NCBI GenBank assembly: GCA_015487825.1
Contig: WFOZ01000960.1
Location: forward strand, 1 to 19,728
From: Planctomycetaceae bacterium
GTDB lineage: Bacteria; Planctomycetota; Planctomycetia; Planctomycetales; Planctomycetaceae
DNA length: 19,728 nucleotides
Direction: 5' to 3'
Shown here: piece after piece, positions 8,187 through 16,321 of the stretch
How positions within the stretch are numbered: the stretch's first letter is position 1
Layout of the letters: each line of letters opens with the position of its first letter
Notes under the pieces: generated by a model
Seen by the model: the letters and a program-made list of their open reading frames with translations, nothing else
Databases searched by the model: none
What the model was told of the DNA's origin: nothing
Made by a program: the position numbers and the translations under genes

Positions 8187-10673
8187 GTGATAAAGTCAGG
8201 AAGTGCATTCATCGTTCGATGGTGGATTCCACTTCTCGCTGTCTGGATAGTCGGCCTGGTCTGTATTTCTTATATCGCTCCCGATTTCAGCGATGTCATC
8301 TCGCCGGGCGAATTTGACTTTCTTCCCCCTGAAGCAGACTCGCTGAAAGCCGAGAAGATTTTCCGTCAGGCGTTTGAAAAAGATTTACTTCGTTCGCTGG
8401 TAGTCGTGAATGTTCGCCGAACTTCTCGCCCGGAAGGTTTGACAACTCCGGAAGAATTTAAAGATAAACAGATTGATCGTAAAAACGATCTGGATTTTAT
8501 CGAAAACGACCTGCGTCCCGAACTCGAAAAAATCATTGCCAATCATAATGCTCAGGAGCAGGCGGAAAATTCTGCCGGAGAAGATACTCCCTTATCGCAG
8601 GAGGATTATCTCGATAAAGCAGCCAAGGCAGTCACAACTTACACCGATCCGATACTCGGTCCGCTCCTTCAAAGCGAAGATGGTCAAGCCTCGATGATTC
8701 TGGTCGAGTTGCCAAACGATTTTCTTGATGCTCGCAATGGTTCGATCATTGCCGCCATCGAAAAATTGATTTTCGAAAATCCCACATTCCGAAAAGTGAT
8801 TCCACCCGGCCTTGAATTAACTATCAGCGGAACTGCGACTGTCGGACGAGATATGAACGTCGCTGCCAAGCACAGCGCAGATGCGACTGAATCGGTGACG
8901 GTTATTCTAATTGTGGTGATGCTTATACTGATTTACCGGGCACCAATCATGGCTCTTATCCCGTTAATCACGGTGATGATTGTACTGGAAGTAGTAATCA
9001 GCATTCTCAGTTTACTTGCCGCCAATAATATTATGGGTGTGTTCGAGGCGATGGATATCTATGTTACCGTCGTTACCTATGGTGCGGGAGTCGATTACTG
9101 CCTGTTTCTTATCGCCCGGTATCGCGAAGAACTGGAAGTCGGGCTGCATTACGATGAAGCGATTTCTAATGCGGTCGCCAAAACGGTTGCTCCGCTGATG
9201 GCAAGTGCGGGAACTTCCATCGTCGGTATTGGCATGATGATTTTCACCGATTATAAGAAATTCCAGCAGGCTGGAATGGGTATTTCACTCGGAATTTTTA
9301 TCGCACTGATTGCAACACTGACACTAACGCCAACATTATTAAGGTTGATGGGAAAATGGGCCTTCTGGCCGAAAATCGCTCAGGAGCGTCCCGGCGAAAC
9401 ACCCGGCTGGGTTTCCCGATCAACTCTGGTGATTCGAATTCTGGAGAGTAACCCTTTGGAGAGACTCTGGAAAAAACTTGCCTTAATCATTTCGGCAATG
9501 CCTGGAAAATTGCTGTTTGGTTTTATCGGCGTCATGATGCCTTTTGCAATTATTTCCGTTGTCTGCTTCAATTTTTTGAGTTACGGATTGCTGACAGAGC
9601 TTCCTGATGATTCCCGCTCTGTGGTAGGCAGCCGTGCGGTACAGGAACATTTTCCTGCCGGTACCCTGGGCCCATCAACAATTTTACTGGTCAATAAAGA
9701 CCAGAACTTCCTGCTGGAAAAGCAGGTTCAACTGATGAAAAAAATCAGCGATTCGCTTTATAAGCAGCGAAAGGAGCTGGGAATTGAAGATATTTTCAGT
9801 TCTGCCTATCCGTTGGGGATGACACCGAAAAGTCTTGAAAAACAAAAATCTCTGGAAGAAGGTGTCAGTCGAATTAAACGGCTCGGAATGAGACGGCGCA
9901 CCATGGATCAATATGTAGGCAAAAAACAGCCATTAGCCGAGCATGTTTCCAGAATGGATGTCATCTTCAATCAGGATCCATTCACTCAGGGAAGCATTAC
10001 ACAGCTTAATCGGGTTTTGGAAGAACTTGATGTTCTTCTTGCGGAATTATTAAGTGGGAACACAGACGTGTATGCCCTGGGCCCAACGGCCAGTATTCGT
10101 GATATGAAAAAAACCACCGACTCCGACCAACTCAAGGTCGCAGTCCTGGTACTGATTGGTGTTTATCTGGTACTTGTACTTCTTTTGAAAAAACCGGCGA
10201 TTTGTGTTTATCTTATCGTGACTGTCTTCTTCAGTTATCTGGTGACGCTGGGCGTAACTTTTGCTCTTTTCTGGGCAATGGACCCGACGGGGTTTGCCGG
10301 ACTGGACTGGAAAGTGCGAATGTTCCTGCTGACCATACTTGTGGCAATTGGAGAGGACTATAACATCTTCCTCATTACCCGCATCGATGAAGAACGTCAG
10401 GGACGCACACCAATTAAAGGAACTTTGCTGGCACTGACAAAAACCGGCAGTATTATTTCAAGTTGTGGCTTAATTATGGCTGGAACGTTCTGCTCGCTGA
10501 TGGCCGGATCGCTTGTCGGAATGCAGCAACTTGGCTTTGCATTGGCTTTTGGTGTATTGTTAGATACTTTTGTGGTACGTCCAATTCTTGTTCCCAGCTA
10601 CCTGGTATTACTGGAGCGAGGCTTGTTTGGAAAATATTCCTGCTATTTTGGAGCAGTCAATCCTCCAAAATGA
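8187..10673 (+). CDS. RND-superfamily MMPL transporter
   Basis: An 828-residue inner-membrane transporter made of two MMPL repeats. Each has one helix, a large periplasmic domain and a bundle of five helices. Helices are visible at about 11-31, 236-390 (five), 441-470 and 650-805 (five). The proton-relay motifs on the fourth helix of each bundle are GVDY (301-304) and GEDY (722-725), matching the paired Asp-Tyr residues of the MmpL/HpnN-like group. RND transporters of this type are driven by the proton gradient and often move lipids or hydrophobic compounds; the substrate here is unknown. The GTG start at 8187 has GGAG at 8175-8178. No adaptor gene adjoins it, as is usual for MMPL proteins. 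The stop overlaps an ATG (ATGA at 10670), and the secreted NIPSNAP gene follows 38 bp later. Confidence 0.9.
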   Translation: MIKSGSAFIVRWWIPLLAVWIVGLVCISYIAPDFSDVISPGEFDFLPPEADSLKAEKIFRQAFEKDLLRSLVVVNVRRTSRPEGLTTPEEFKDKQIDRKNDLDFIENDLRPELEKIIANHNAQEQAENSAGEDTPLSQEDYLDKAAKAVTTYTDPILGPLLQSEDGQASMILVELPNDFLDARNGSIIAAIEKLIFENPTFRKVIPPGLELTISGTATVGRDMNVAAKHSADATESVTVILIVVMLILIYRAPIMALIPLITVMIVLEVVISILSLLAANNIMGVFEAMDIYVTVVTYGAGVDYCLFLIARYREELEVGLHYDEAISNAVAKTVAPLMASAGTSIVGIGMMIFTDYKKFQQAGMGISLGIFIALIATLTLTPTLLRLMGKWAFWPKIAQERPGETPGWVSRSTLVIRILESNPLERLWKKLALIISAMPGKLLFGFIGVMMPFAIISVVCFNFLSYGLLTELPDDSRSVVGSRAVQEHFPAGTLGPSTILLVNKDQNFLLEKQVQLMKKISDSLYKQRKELGIEDIFSSAYPLGMTPKSLEKQKSLEEGVSRIKRLGMRRRTMDQYVGKKQPLAEHVSRMDVIFNQDPFTQGSITQLNRVLEELDVLLAELLSGNTDVYALGPTASIRDMKKTTDSDQLKVAVLVLIGVYLVLVLLLKKPAICVYLIVTVFFSYLVTLGVTFALFWAMDPTGFAGLDWKVRMFLLTILVAIGEDYNIFLITRIDEERQGRTPIKGTLLALTKTGSIISSCGLIMAGTFCSLMAGSLVGMQQLGFALAFGVLLDTFVVRPILVPSYLVLLERGLFGKYSCYFGAVNPPK

Positions 10674-10711
10674 AAAGCAATTCAGAAGTTGACCCCAGGG
10701 GAGATCGGATT

Positions 10712-11494
10712 ATGTTTCAATTCAGAAACGCTGCATTACTGTGTGGACTAACTGCTTTACTCGCATTTGCAGGCTCTGTTCATGCAGAACAGAAAGCGGA
10801 CGGCCCGGTTTACGAAATGCGTATCTATCATACCAATGATGGCAAACTGGACGATCTACTCGCCCGGTTTCGCGATCACACCTGCGAATTGTTCACAAAA
10901 CACGGTATGACAAATGTCGCCTACTTCGTCCCGGAAGGAGAAGATAACAAGCGACTCGTTTACTTCATGAAATACCCATCCCGTGATGCCCGTGCAGCCA
11001 GTTGGAAAGGGTTTCTGAATGATCCCAAATGGAAAGCAGCTTACAAGGCATCTATCGAAAACGGTAAGTTAATTCACAAAATTGATTCCACTTTCCTGAC
11101 TCTTACCGATTACTCTCCGGAATTCCCCGGCAAGAGACTCACTCCCGGTCGACTGTTTGAACTGCGAACCTATACCGCAACACCTGGAAATCTCAAACAT
11201 CTGCATAGTCGTTTTCGCGATCATACGTTTAAACTTTTTGAGAAGCATGGCATCAAAAATATTGCCTATTTCGATCTTATGCCCGACCAGAAAAAAGCCG
11301 ACAACACATTGATTTATCTGATTTCGCACAAAAATAAAGAAGCACGAAAGAAATCATTTGGCGACTTTTCTAAAGATCCCGCTTGGCAAAACGCTCGAAA
11401 ACAGTCGGAAATCGCTGGCGGAGGTTCGCTGACCACCAAAGGAGGAGTCAGGCACGAGTTCCTCATTCCCACCGATTTCTCACCACTGAAGTAG
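10712..11494 (+). CDS. Secreted protein with two tandem NIPSNAP domains
   Basis: A 260-residue protein with a clear Sec signal peptide (FRNAALLCGLTALLAFAGSVHA, about 4-25, cleaved after VHA). Two NIPSNAP-type ferredoxin-like domains follow, about 33-134 and 148-256. They are obvious internal duplicates: YEMRIY...ARFRDHTCELFTKHGMTNVAYF against FELRTY...SRFRDHTFKLFEKHGIKNIAYF. The biochemical role of bacterial NIPSNAP proteins is not settled; exported versions are common in planctomycetes. I chose ATG 10712 because GGGGAG at 10698-10703 is well spaced and the signal peptide starts there. An in-frame ATG at 10670, overlapping the MMPL stop, would add 14 charged residues before it. Co-transcription with the MMPL gene is likely, ending at the terminator at 11524. 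Confidence 0.88.
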   Translation: MFQFRNAALLCGLTALLAFAGSVHAEQKADGPVYEMRIYHTNDGKLDDLLARFRDHTCELFTKHGMTNVAYFVPEGEDNKRLVYFMKYPSRDARAASWKGFLNDPKWKAAYKASIENGKLIHKIDSTFLTLTDYSPEFPGKRLTPGRLFELRTYTATPGNLKHLHSRFRDHTFKLFEKHGIKNIAYFDLMPDQKKADNTLIYLISHKNKEARKKSFGDFSKDPAWQNARKQSEIAGGGSLTTKGGVRHEFLIPTDFSPLK

Positions 11495-11523
11495 CTTTGT
11501 AGCGTCTCTTCAAGCATTTTCAG

Positions 11524-11557
11524 AATGGGTGTCCACGCCCGTTTTACGCTCTTTTTT
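11524..11557 (+). terminator. Intrinsic terminator after the NIPSNAP gene
   Basis: AATGGGTG (11524-11531) pairs with CGCCCGTT (11536-11543) over a TCCA loop, 8 bp including two G-U pairs. It is followed by TTTT and, after a short break, six more T (11552-11557). It separates the MMPL-NIPSNAP unit from lysA. It also shows that the in-frame ATG at 11525 is not the lysA start. Confidence 0.65.
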
Positions 11558-11578
11558 ATCAGGCTGAATCAAGTATTT

Positions 11579-12862
11579 ATGAACGCATTTCACTACAAAA
11601 ACCAGGAACTATACTGCGAAGATGTTGCAGTTGCCGAACTTGCAAAAGAGTACGGCACTCCGCTTTGGATCTATTCTGAGAATAAATTCCTACACGAATA
11701 CCGTGAGCTTGCTGCAGCGTTTTCAGAATGCGATCCGGTTATTTGCTACTCCGTCAAAGCGAATTCAAACTTAAGCATTCTTAAATCGCTGAATGCAGCC
11801 GGTTGCAGTTTCGACGTTGTTTCCGGTGGGGAACTGTTCCGTGTCAAGAAGGCTGGAGCAGATACAACTCGTGTTGTCTTTGCAGGAGTTGGGAAAACCG
11901 ATCCGGAAATACAAGATGCTCTTTCTCAAAACATTTTGATGTTCAATGTGGAAAGCGAAGCTGAACTTGATGCGATTTCCAATGTCGCTGAACAGATGAA
12001 AACGATTGCACCGGTAGCGTTGCGATTGAATCCGGACATCGATGCCAAGACTCATCATAAAACAACAACCGGAAAAAAGGGAAACAAATTTGGCATGGAT
12101 ATCGAAAGGCACAATGCGTTAGCCGCAAAAGTGCTTGCCGACCCTCATCTACAACTGCGTGGCATCCATATGCACCTTGGCTCTCCGATTTTAACAACCG
12201 ATCCTTATGAAAAAGCGGCTCAAAAAGCAGTCGATGTGATTGCAGAGCTTCGAGAAAAGGGGCACGATATCAGTTGGATTAACCTGGGAGGCGGATTTGG
12301 TCTAAGCTACCGAAATAAAGAAGCTCCTGCTTATTCAGAATACGCTAAAGTAATTGTCCCTTATATCAAACAGGCAAAATGCAGACTGGCTTTAGAGCCG
12401 GGACGTTCGATTATCGGGAATGCAGGCGTGCTTATTTCCGAAGTCATCTTCACAAAACGGGAAGGTGGAAAATTATTTATCATTCAAGATGGAGCGATGA
12501 ACGACCTGGTCCGCCCTGCCATGTACGATGCCTTTCATAAACTTTGGCCGGTCTCCACAAAATTACCCGTCCCTCACGATCCAGAAGCAAAAGATATTCC
12601 GGATTGCGAAATAAGTGATGTTGTCGGCCCGGTGTGTGAATCGTGTGATTATTTCGCCAAAGATCGCGCCCTACCAGAATTGAAACGTGGAGATCTGCTC
12701 TGCACATTCAGTACCGGTGCCTACGGCTCTGTGATGAGCAGCAACTACAATTCCCGTCCACGTGGAGCCGAAGTTCTTATCCGTGGAAACAATGTGCAGT
12801 TGGTTAGAAAACGGGAAAATTACGATGACTTAATTGCATTCGAAATCGACTGTCTGAAGTAA
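11579..12862 (+). CDS. lysA: Diaminopimelate decarboxylase
   Basis: LysA is a PLP enzyme of fold type III that decarboxylates meso-diaminopimelate to L-lysine in the cytoplasm. The 427 residues are full length. The PLP lysine is Lys60 in [13 protein letters not shown] is at 199-202, the phosphate-binding glycine loop GGGFG at 238-242, EPGR at 273-276, and [14 protein letters not shown] at 303-316. The catalytic cysteine motif CES of the partner-subunit active site is at 353-355, and [17 protein letters not shown] at 379-395. ATG 11579 is chosen because the upstream in-frame ATG at 11525 lies inside a terminator hairpin; no strong ribosome-binding site precedes either. It is apparently monocistronic and convergent with obg. 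Other diaminopimelate-pathway genes are not in the window. Confidence 0.95.
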   Translation: MNAFHYKNQELYCEDVAVAELAKEYGTPLWIYSENKFLHEYRELAAAFSECDPVICYSVKANSNLSILKSLNAAGCSFDVVSGGELFRVKKAGADTTRVVFAGVGKTDPEIQDALSQNILMFNVESEAELDAISNVAEQMKTIAPVALRLNPDIDAKTHHKTTTGKKGNKFGMDIERHNALAAKVLADPHLQLRGIHMHLGSPILTTDPYEKAAQKAVDVIAELREKGHDISWINLGGGFGLSYRNKEAPAYSEYAKVIVPYIKQAKCRLALEPGRSIIGNAGVLISEVIFTKREGGKLFIIQDGAMNDLVRPAMYDAFHKLWPVSTKLPVPHDPEAKDIPDCEISDVVGPVCESCDYFAKDRALPELKRGDLLCTFSTGAYGSVMSSNYNSRPRGAEVLIRGNNVQLVRKRENYDDLIAFEIDCLK

Positions 12863-12874
12863 CTGAAACGTATC

Positions 12875-12911
12875 AAAAAACATCATGCCCCCCTTTGAGC
12901 GAATCGAAGGG
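12875..12911 (-). terminator. Weak terminator candidate between convergent lysA and obg
   Basis: CCCTT (12891-12895) and AAGGG (12907-12911) form a 5-bp stem with an 11-nt loop. On the minus strand a six-T run occurs at 12880-12875, about ten bases beyond the stem. The distance makes it a poor intrinsic terminator, but it is the only structure in the 66-bp gap. Confidence 0.22.
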
Positions 12912-12928
12912 TGACGTGCCTGGTTGCG

Positions 12929-13930
12929 TTACTCATCTTCATCAAGCCCGTCGAGCCGAGCGAGGATTTTGGCAGTCAATTCTTCCAGTCCTTTTCCGGT
13001 TACTGCGGAAATCAGCAGAACAGGTTTGCCGGTTGTTTCTTCGAGAAGTTCTGCAACCGGTTTTGCATCCGGCAGTTCGCACTTAGTGACGGCGATAATT
13101 TCTGGGCGAGAATCGAGGCTCATTTCATAAAGCCTCATTTCTTCGCGAATTTGCAGATAATTTTCGATTGGATCAGTTTGATCCATCGGCATCGGTTCGA
13201 CCAGATGAACCAGAATCCGAGTCCGCTCAACATGCTTGAGAAATTCGTGCCCCAGACCAATTCCCTGATGTGCTCCTTCGATCAGACCGGGAATATCAGC
13301 CAGGACAAAATCCCGATCCCAGCCAATTTCAACAACTCCCAGATTAGGGTGCTTTGTCGTAAAGGGATAATCTGCAATTTCCGGTGTCGCTTTGGAAAGC
13401 CGACTGAGCAAAGTCGATTTCCCTGCATTCGGTTTCCCCACCAGGCCGACATCGGCAATAAGTTTTAGTTCGAGTTTAATCGTTCGGACAACTCCCGGTT
13501 CCCCTTCTTCAAAATGTCTTGGTGCCCGGTTTGTGGAAGTAGCAAATCGTTTATTTCCCCGTCCGCCATGTCCACCAGCTGCAACAACAAGAGACTCATC
13601 TACTTCTTTGAGATCGCGAAGAACATGACCTTTTTCTGCATCTCGGACAATTGTACCTGGCGGGACATAAATAATGACGTCTTCCCCATTGCGTCCTCGA
13701 CAAAGCGCTCCTTCTCCATGACCACCCCGTTCGGCATTCCAGTGCTTATGTCCAGCCAGATGCCCAAGGCTGTTGATATCATTAGAAGTAACAACAACGA
13801 CACTGCCGCCATCACCTCCGTCACCTCCATCGGGACCACCGCGCGGAATATGAGCCTCACGGCGGAAGCTCATACAGCCCCGGCCTCCATCGCCTCCCCG
13901 GCAGTGTAACACAATTTCATCTACAAACAT
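12929..13930 (-). CDS. obg: Obg family GTPase
   Basis: Obg/CgtA is an essential GTPase tied to large-ribosomal-subunit assembly and stress signalling. The glycine-rich Obg fold spans 1-157 (CRGGDGGRGCMSFRRE, 10-25; GGPDGGDGGDGG, 31-42). The G domain spans about 158-333: G1 GKPNAGKS (165-172), G2 YPFTT (188-192), G3 DIPG (212-215), G5 ISA (307-309). The G4 motif reads TKCE (282-285) rather than NKxD. The protein ends at 333 (DGLDEDE), so the C-terminal OCT domain of longer Obg proteins is absent. ATG 13930 has a modest AAGAG upstream. A mobile element lies 46 bp upstream of the start, so the native promoter has been displaced or replaced. The gene converges on lysA. Confidence 0.95.
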   Translation of the reverse strand: MFVDEIVLHCRGGDGGRGCMSFRREAHIPRGGPDGGDGGDGGSVVVVTSNDINSLGHLAGHKHWNAERGGHGEGALCRGRNGEDVIIYVPPGTIVRDAEKGHVLRDLKEVDESLVVAAGGHGGRGNKRFATSTNRAPRHFEEGEPGVVRTIKLELKLIADVGLVGKPNAGKSTLLSRLSKATPEIADYPFTTKHPNLGVVEIGWDRDFVLADIPGLIEGAHQGIGLGHEFLKHVERTRILVHLVEPMPMDQTDPIENYLQIREEMRLYEMSLDSRPEIIAVTKCELPDAKPVAELLEETTGKPVLLISAVTGKGLEELTAKILARLDGLDEDE

Positions 13931-13968
13931 TGGACTCTTTACAGGTTAAAAGATGGCTCTTATCCGAC

Positions 13969-14128
13969 AATAGAACGTAACTATTCAGCAACGTTTGGTT
14001 ATTGCAGAAATTAAGGTTGTTTGTAGGGTCCGCTACCCGCGGACCACCGCAGAAATAGGAGACTCCACTTCCCATCGTGGTCCGCGGGTAGCGGGCCCTA
14101 CGCCAACGCTGAATAGTTACAATAGAAC
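13969..14128. mobile_element. MITE-like non-coding element with target duplication
   Basis: Perfect 13-bp terminal inverted repeats, GTAACTATTCAGC (13977-13989) and GCTGAATAGTTAC (14108-14120), bound a 144-bp element. It is flanked by a perfect 8-bp direct repeat AATAGAAC (13969-13976 and 14121-14128), the signature of transposition by a DDE-type transposase. The interior holds no ORF and is mostly a long imperfect palindrome (14023-14101), so it must be mobilised in trans. The first 53 bases match a second copy at 17278-17330 at 48 of 53 positions without gaps. The element is intergenic, upstream of obg. No matching transposase is in the window. Confidence 0.85.
14023..14101. repeat. 25-bp nested inverted repeat inside the element
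   Basis: Arms 14023-14047 and 14077-14101 are complementary over 25 bp with a single G-U/mismatch position, around a 29-nt loop. Each arm is itself a hairpin: GGTCCGC (14027-14033) pairs with GCGGACC (14039-14045) over TACCC. The sequence can therefore form one long stem or two small cruciforms. It is distinctly GC-richer than its surroundings. No T-run follows, so it is not an ordinary terminator, though a stem this strong could still affect transcripts. Confidence 0.85.
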
Positions 14129-14262
14129 AACAATATCGTCAGCATAGCGAGTATGACAGGCAGATGCACGTGGTTCAGCAAATGCTTTCAAACATGCAAG
14201 CAGGCATTGAGCAAACGATAAGTATAAGTGCCGATAAAATGTAACGTTGGTCACGGCTTTCA

Positions 14263-14739
14263 TCACGAATCAGTCTTGTGGGGCCTGTCAGCAAGAATTT
14301 TATCTATTTCTTTGCGAATTGAATCTGTTGCCGGGTAATCAACATAACGGAACTTTGGAAGTGGAGCCGGAGTGATGATCCATTTGCCTGACTTGTCTCT
14401 GTAAACCGGAAAAATTCGTTCTGAATCCGCCTGCCAGTTTTCTCTCACAGGTTGCAAAGTGACCGTTTGATGAAGCAGGAGATTATCGGCCTGCTTTCCC
14501 GTGGTCTGTTTGAAATCCAGAACCTCGACAGTTCCTTTGACGGGATCAACAATACGTCCGGTGAGAATATACTGCGATTGCATTATTTGAGTCCGGTTCA
14601 CCGTGACGGGATTAGCAGTCCACAATGAAAGAAGCGCCAGCGTGGACAGCCAGATAAACGTCACAACGACCGCTGGCAGCAGGCGAAAACGCGAAGCGGA
14701 TTTAACCGCTTTTGTAGGAGAAACGGTATCGGTTTTCAC
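14263..14739 (-). CDS. Hypothetical protein with one N-terminal membrane span
   Basis: A 158-residue protein I do not recognise. A short basic N-terminus (about 1-20, rich in Lys/Ser/Thr/Arg) leads into one membrane segment at about 21-42 (RLLPAVVVTFIWLSTLALLSLW). An extracytoplasmic domain of about 115 residues follows, with beta-rich patterns (ILTGRIVDPVKGTVEVLDF; FPVYRDKSGKWIITPAPLPKFRYVDYP). A GTG start at 14739 is preferred because GGGGAG sits seven bases upstream; the in-frame TTG at 14754 would place that site inside the coding region. It lies 66 bp downstream of the Minf_1886 gene on the same strand, so the two are probably co-transcribed. Not a typical secreted protein, since no cleavage site is evident. 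Confidence 0.7.
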   Translation of the reverse strand: MKTDTVSPTKAVKSASRFRLLPAVVVTFIWLSTLALLSLWTANPVTVNRTQIMQSQYILTGRIVDPVKGTVEVLDFKQTTGKQADNLLLHQTVTLQPVRENWQADSERIFPVYRDKSGKWIITPAPLPKFRYVDYPATDSIRKEIDKILADRPHKTDS

Positions 14740-14805
14740 GCTGATTCTCCCCAAACGCAGGCGGTCATGCCACTTGCGACAGCTACACCGGTAAGCTGAA
14801 TGAAC

Positions 14806-15210
14806 TCAGCGAACTTTGAAAGCTTCACTGATATCGATTTCGTAATCTTCATTAAATGTTTTGTGGAAGTCATAAAGCTCTACGAAATCGCTCAACTGGT
14901 CTCTTTCGGTTTTTCTCATCTCACCCCGTTCAACCAGGTCGAAAACGATGCGTCCGAAGTCTTCTGTATTTTCGACGCCCCAATATCTAAAGACCGACTG
15001 TGCCAGCAAACCGTATTTATCGAGTGCGAGTTGACGAATACCGTCCAGCAACTCTTTACCGGAAATATGAGCCGAGTCCTCATCAACTCCTTCGAGCACC
15101 ATGCCTCGGTTTAATGTTTCCTGCGTAAAACGCAATGCCTCGAACAGAAATTCGTAAGCATTACGGTGATACCGCTTCTTTTTGTGGAGAACATTGCCCG
15201 ATACAGTCAT
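14806..15210 (-). CDS. Minf_1886 family protein
   Basis: A 134-residue soluble protein matching a small uncharacterised family found in Planctomycetota and Verrucomicrobiota, as I remember its pattern: [17 protein letters not shown] near 15-31, [32 protein letters not shown] at about 48-79, [21 protein letters not shown] at about 82-102, then an acidic C-terminal block ending in an F-N-E-D-Y-like motif. No function is established and no catalytic motif is visible. ATG 15210 has GAGG about eight bases upstream and begins where family similarity starts. A TTG at 15273 would add 21 residues upstream of that and overlap the proposed -10 box, so it is rejected. It is probably first in a two-gene unit with the membrane protein downstream. 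Confidence 0.78.
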   Translation of the reverse strand: MTVSGNVLHKKKRYHRNAYEFLFEALRFTQETLNRGMVLEGVDEDSAHISGKELLDGIRQLALDKYGLLAQSVFRYWGVENTEDFGRIVFDLVERGEMRKTERDQLSDFVELYDFHKTFNEDYEIDISEAFKVR

Positions 15211-15272
15211 CTGTTTTGCCTCGTTCCAATTGATCTGGAAAAACCAAACAGGAGAAAGTTTACAACCAAACA

Positions 15273-15301
15273 ATTATAGGCTGCTCAGGTCTTCCGGGAA
15301 A
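15273..15301 (-). promoter_or_regulatory. Candidate promoter of the Minf_1886 gene
   Basis: A perfect minus-strand -10 box TATAAT (15278-15273) has TTTCCC (15301-15296) 17 bp upstream, which is a poor -35. A transcript start near 15266 would give a leader of about 55 nt before ATG 15210. A small stem, GTCTTC/GAAGAC (15289-15309), overlaps the -35 and could be an operator or chance. Confidence 0.4.
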
Positions 15302-15415
15302 GAGAAGACTGCCCCTGTTTCGCTCCATTGTGCCAACACCACACGGCATTTACCAGAGGCTGAAGATAAACTCTTGTTCGCATGAAGCAAATTTTATGCA
15401 ATCCTGTACAAAACA

Positions 15416-16318
15416 CTATTTTTTTCTGAGCTGTTTACTGCCATTCGTTTTCGCAGTAGTCACCATTTCCTTGTATCCACGCAGCGAAGGAGCGAAAGGG
15501 TTACTTCCCCAGATGTAGCCGACGAGACGTTTATTTGCATTGCGTTTGACATCATAAAAAACGTAAACAGTTTCGGAATTGCCGCCCGGGTGTTTCAGGC
15601 GAATTGCTTTCGGAAGGTAATCTTTGGAATTGAGCATCACTTCCGCCTCGTGCCAGTTGGCGGCATCCTGACCCAAACGGGGCTTCACCTTCAAATGGAT
15701 AATTCCTGCCCGTTGGTCATGTTGGCCTCCCAGATCCGGTGTGAACAGGGTGATGTTATATCTCATCACCATTTTTTCCTTCGAGAGTCCAAACAAAAAC
15801 GGCAGGGGACCATCAACAATGTTCTGCCCTCTTTTTTCTGCGGGAATTGTCAATCGATGAAATTCTTTTCGTTCTTCATCAATCATAAAAACCTGTGTCC
15901 CATCACATATCCACCGTTCCGGGCTATCTTTTTTAATCGTATATTTCAATCCATTACGTTCCACTTCCTGCCCTTCTTTCAATCCCTTGGGAACATCCAG
16001 ATCGATGCGCCCTTTATCGGGAGTTTCGTAGTAGAATTCGCCCTGGGCAATTTTCTGCACTTTGTAAACATTATCAAACATATATCGATAATGTTTCCCT
16101 TCCATTTTTTTTGTGAACTCACCCGCCTTCTCCCAGTTTTCGAGAATATTCTCCAGTTCGGGAGACAGGGCAGTGGGCATATTATTGTTGGCAGGGCGCT
16201 GAATGCGCTGTTGGGCATTTCCAGGTTGCTGTTGCTGCTGAGCTTGAACAGTACCTGCAACAGTAAAGGCCACTACCGCAACAAACATATAATAGATTGA
16301 CAATCGAGAGAAACTCAT
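15416..16318 (-). CDS. TIGR03009-type secreted planctomycete protein
   Basis: A 300-residue exported protein. The signal peptide spans about 1-26 (YYMFVAVVAFTVAGTVQA, cleavage before a Gln run QQQQQ). The mature part has the pattern of the planctomycete domain TIGR03009, which resembles the LolA/LolB-like lipoprotein-carrier fold. A helix LENILENWEKAGEFTKKMEGKHYRYMFDNV leads into repeated beta strands (GEFYYETPDKGRIDL; WICDGTQVFMIDEERKEFHRL; LPFLFGLSKEKMVMRYNI; LPKAIRLKHPGGNSETVYVFYDV). That fold binds lipids in known proteins; any lipid role here is inference. ATG 16318 has AAGGA nine bases upstream, inside a small hairpin loop. It lies 150 bp after the glmU-like gene on the same strand, so it may be transcribed separately. 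Confidence 0.82.
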   Translation of the reverse strand: MSFSRLSIYYMFVAVVAFTVAGTVQAQQQQQPGNAQQRIQRPANNNMPTALSPELENILENWEKAGEFTKKMEGKHYRYMFDNVYKVQKIAQGEFYYETPDKGRIDLDVPKGLKEGQEVERNGLKYTIKKDSPERWICDGTQVFMIDEERKEFHRLTIPAEKRGQNIVDGPLPFLFGLSKEKMVMRYNITLFTPDLGGQHDQRAGIIHLKVKPRLGQDAANWHEAEVMLNSKDYLPKAIRLKHPGGNSETVYVFYDVKRNANKRLVGYIWGSNPFAPSLRGYKEMVTTAKTNGSKQLRKK

Positions 16319-16321
16319 AGG

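Larger units (their letters stand above)
13931..14262. other. Spacer between obg and the small membrane protein gene
   Basis: A 332-bp spacer, nearly half of it occupied by the inserted element at 13977-14120 with its duplications. The remaining 14129-14262 shows no ORF or clear structure. Removing the element and one duplication would leave a gap of about 180 bp, so the obg promoter was probably in the sequence now split or pushed away. Confidence 0.55.

Noticed and set aside
11525..11578. N-terminal extension of lysA
   Set aside because: The segment is a terminator hairpin and T-run, and the extra 18 residues precede the normal LysA start.
12911..13909. Plus-strand ORFs opposite obg
   Set aside because: They are antisense shadows of the unmistakable Obg GTPase.
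15590..16300. 236-codon plus-strand ORF opposite the TIGR03009 gene
   Set aside because: It mirrors a gene that has a signal peptide, ribosome-binding site and family pattern on the minus strand, and has none of its own.
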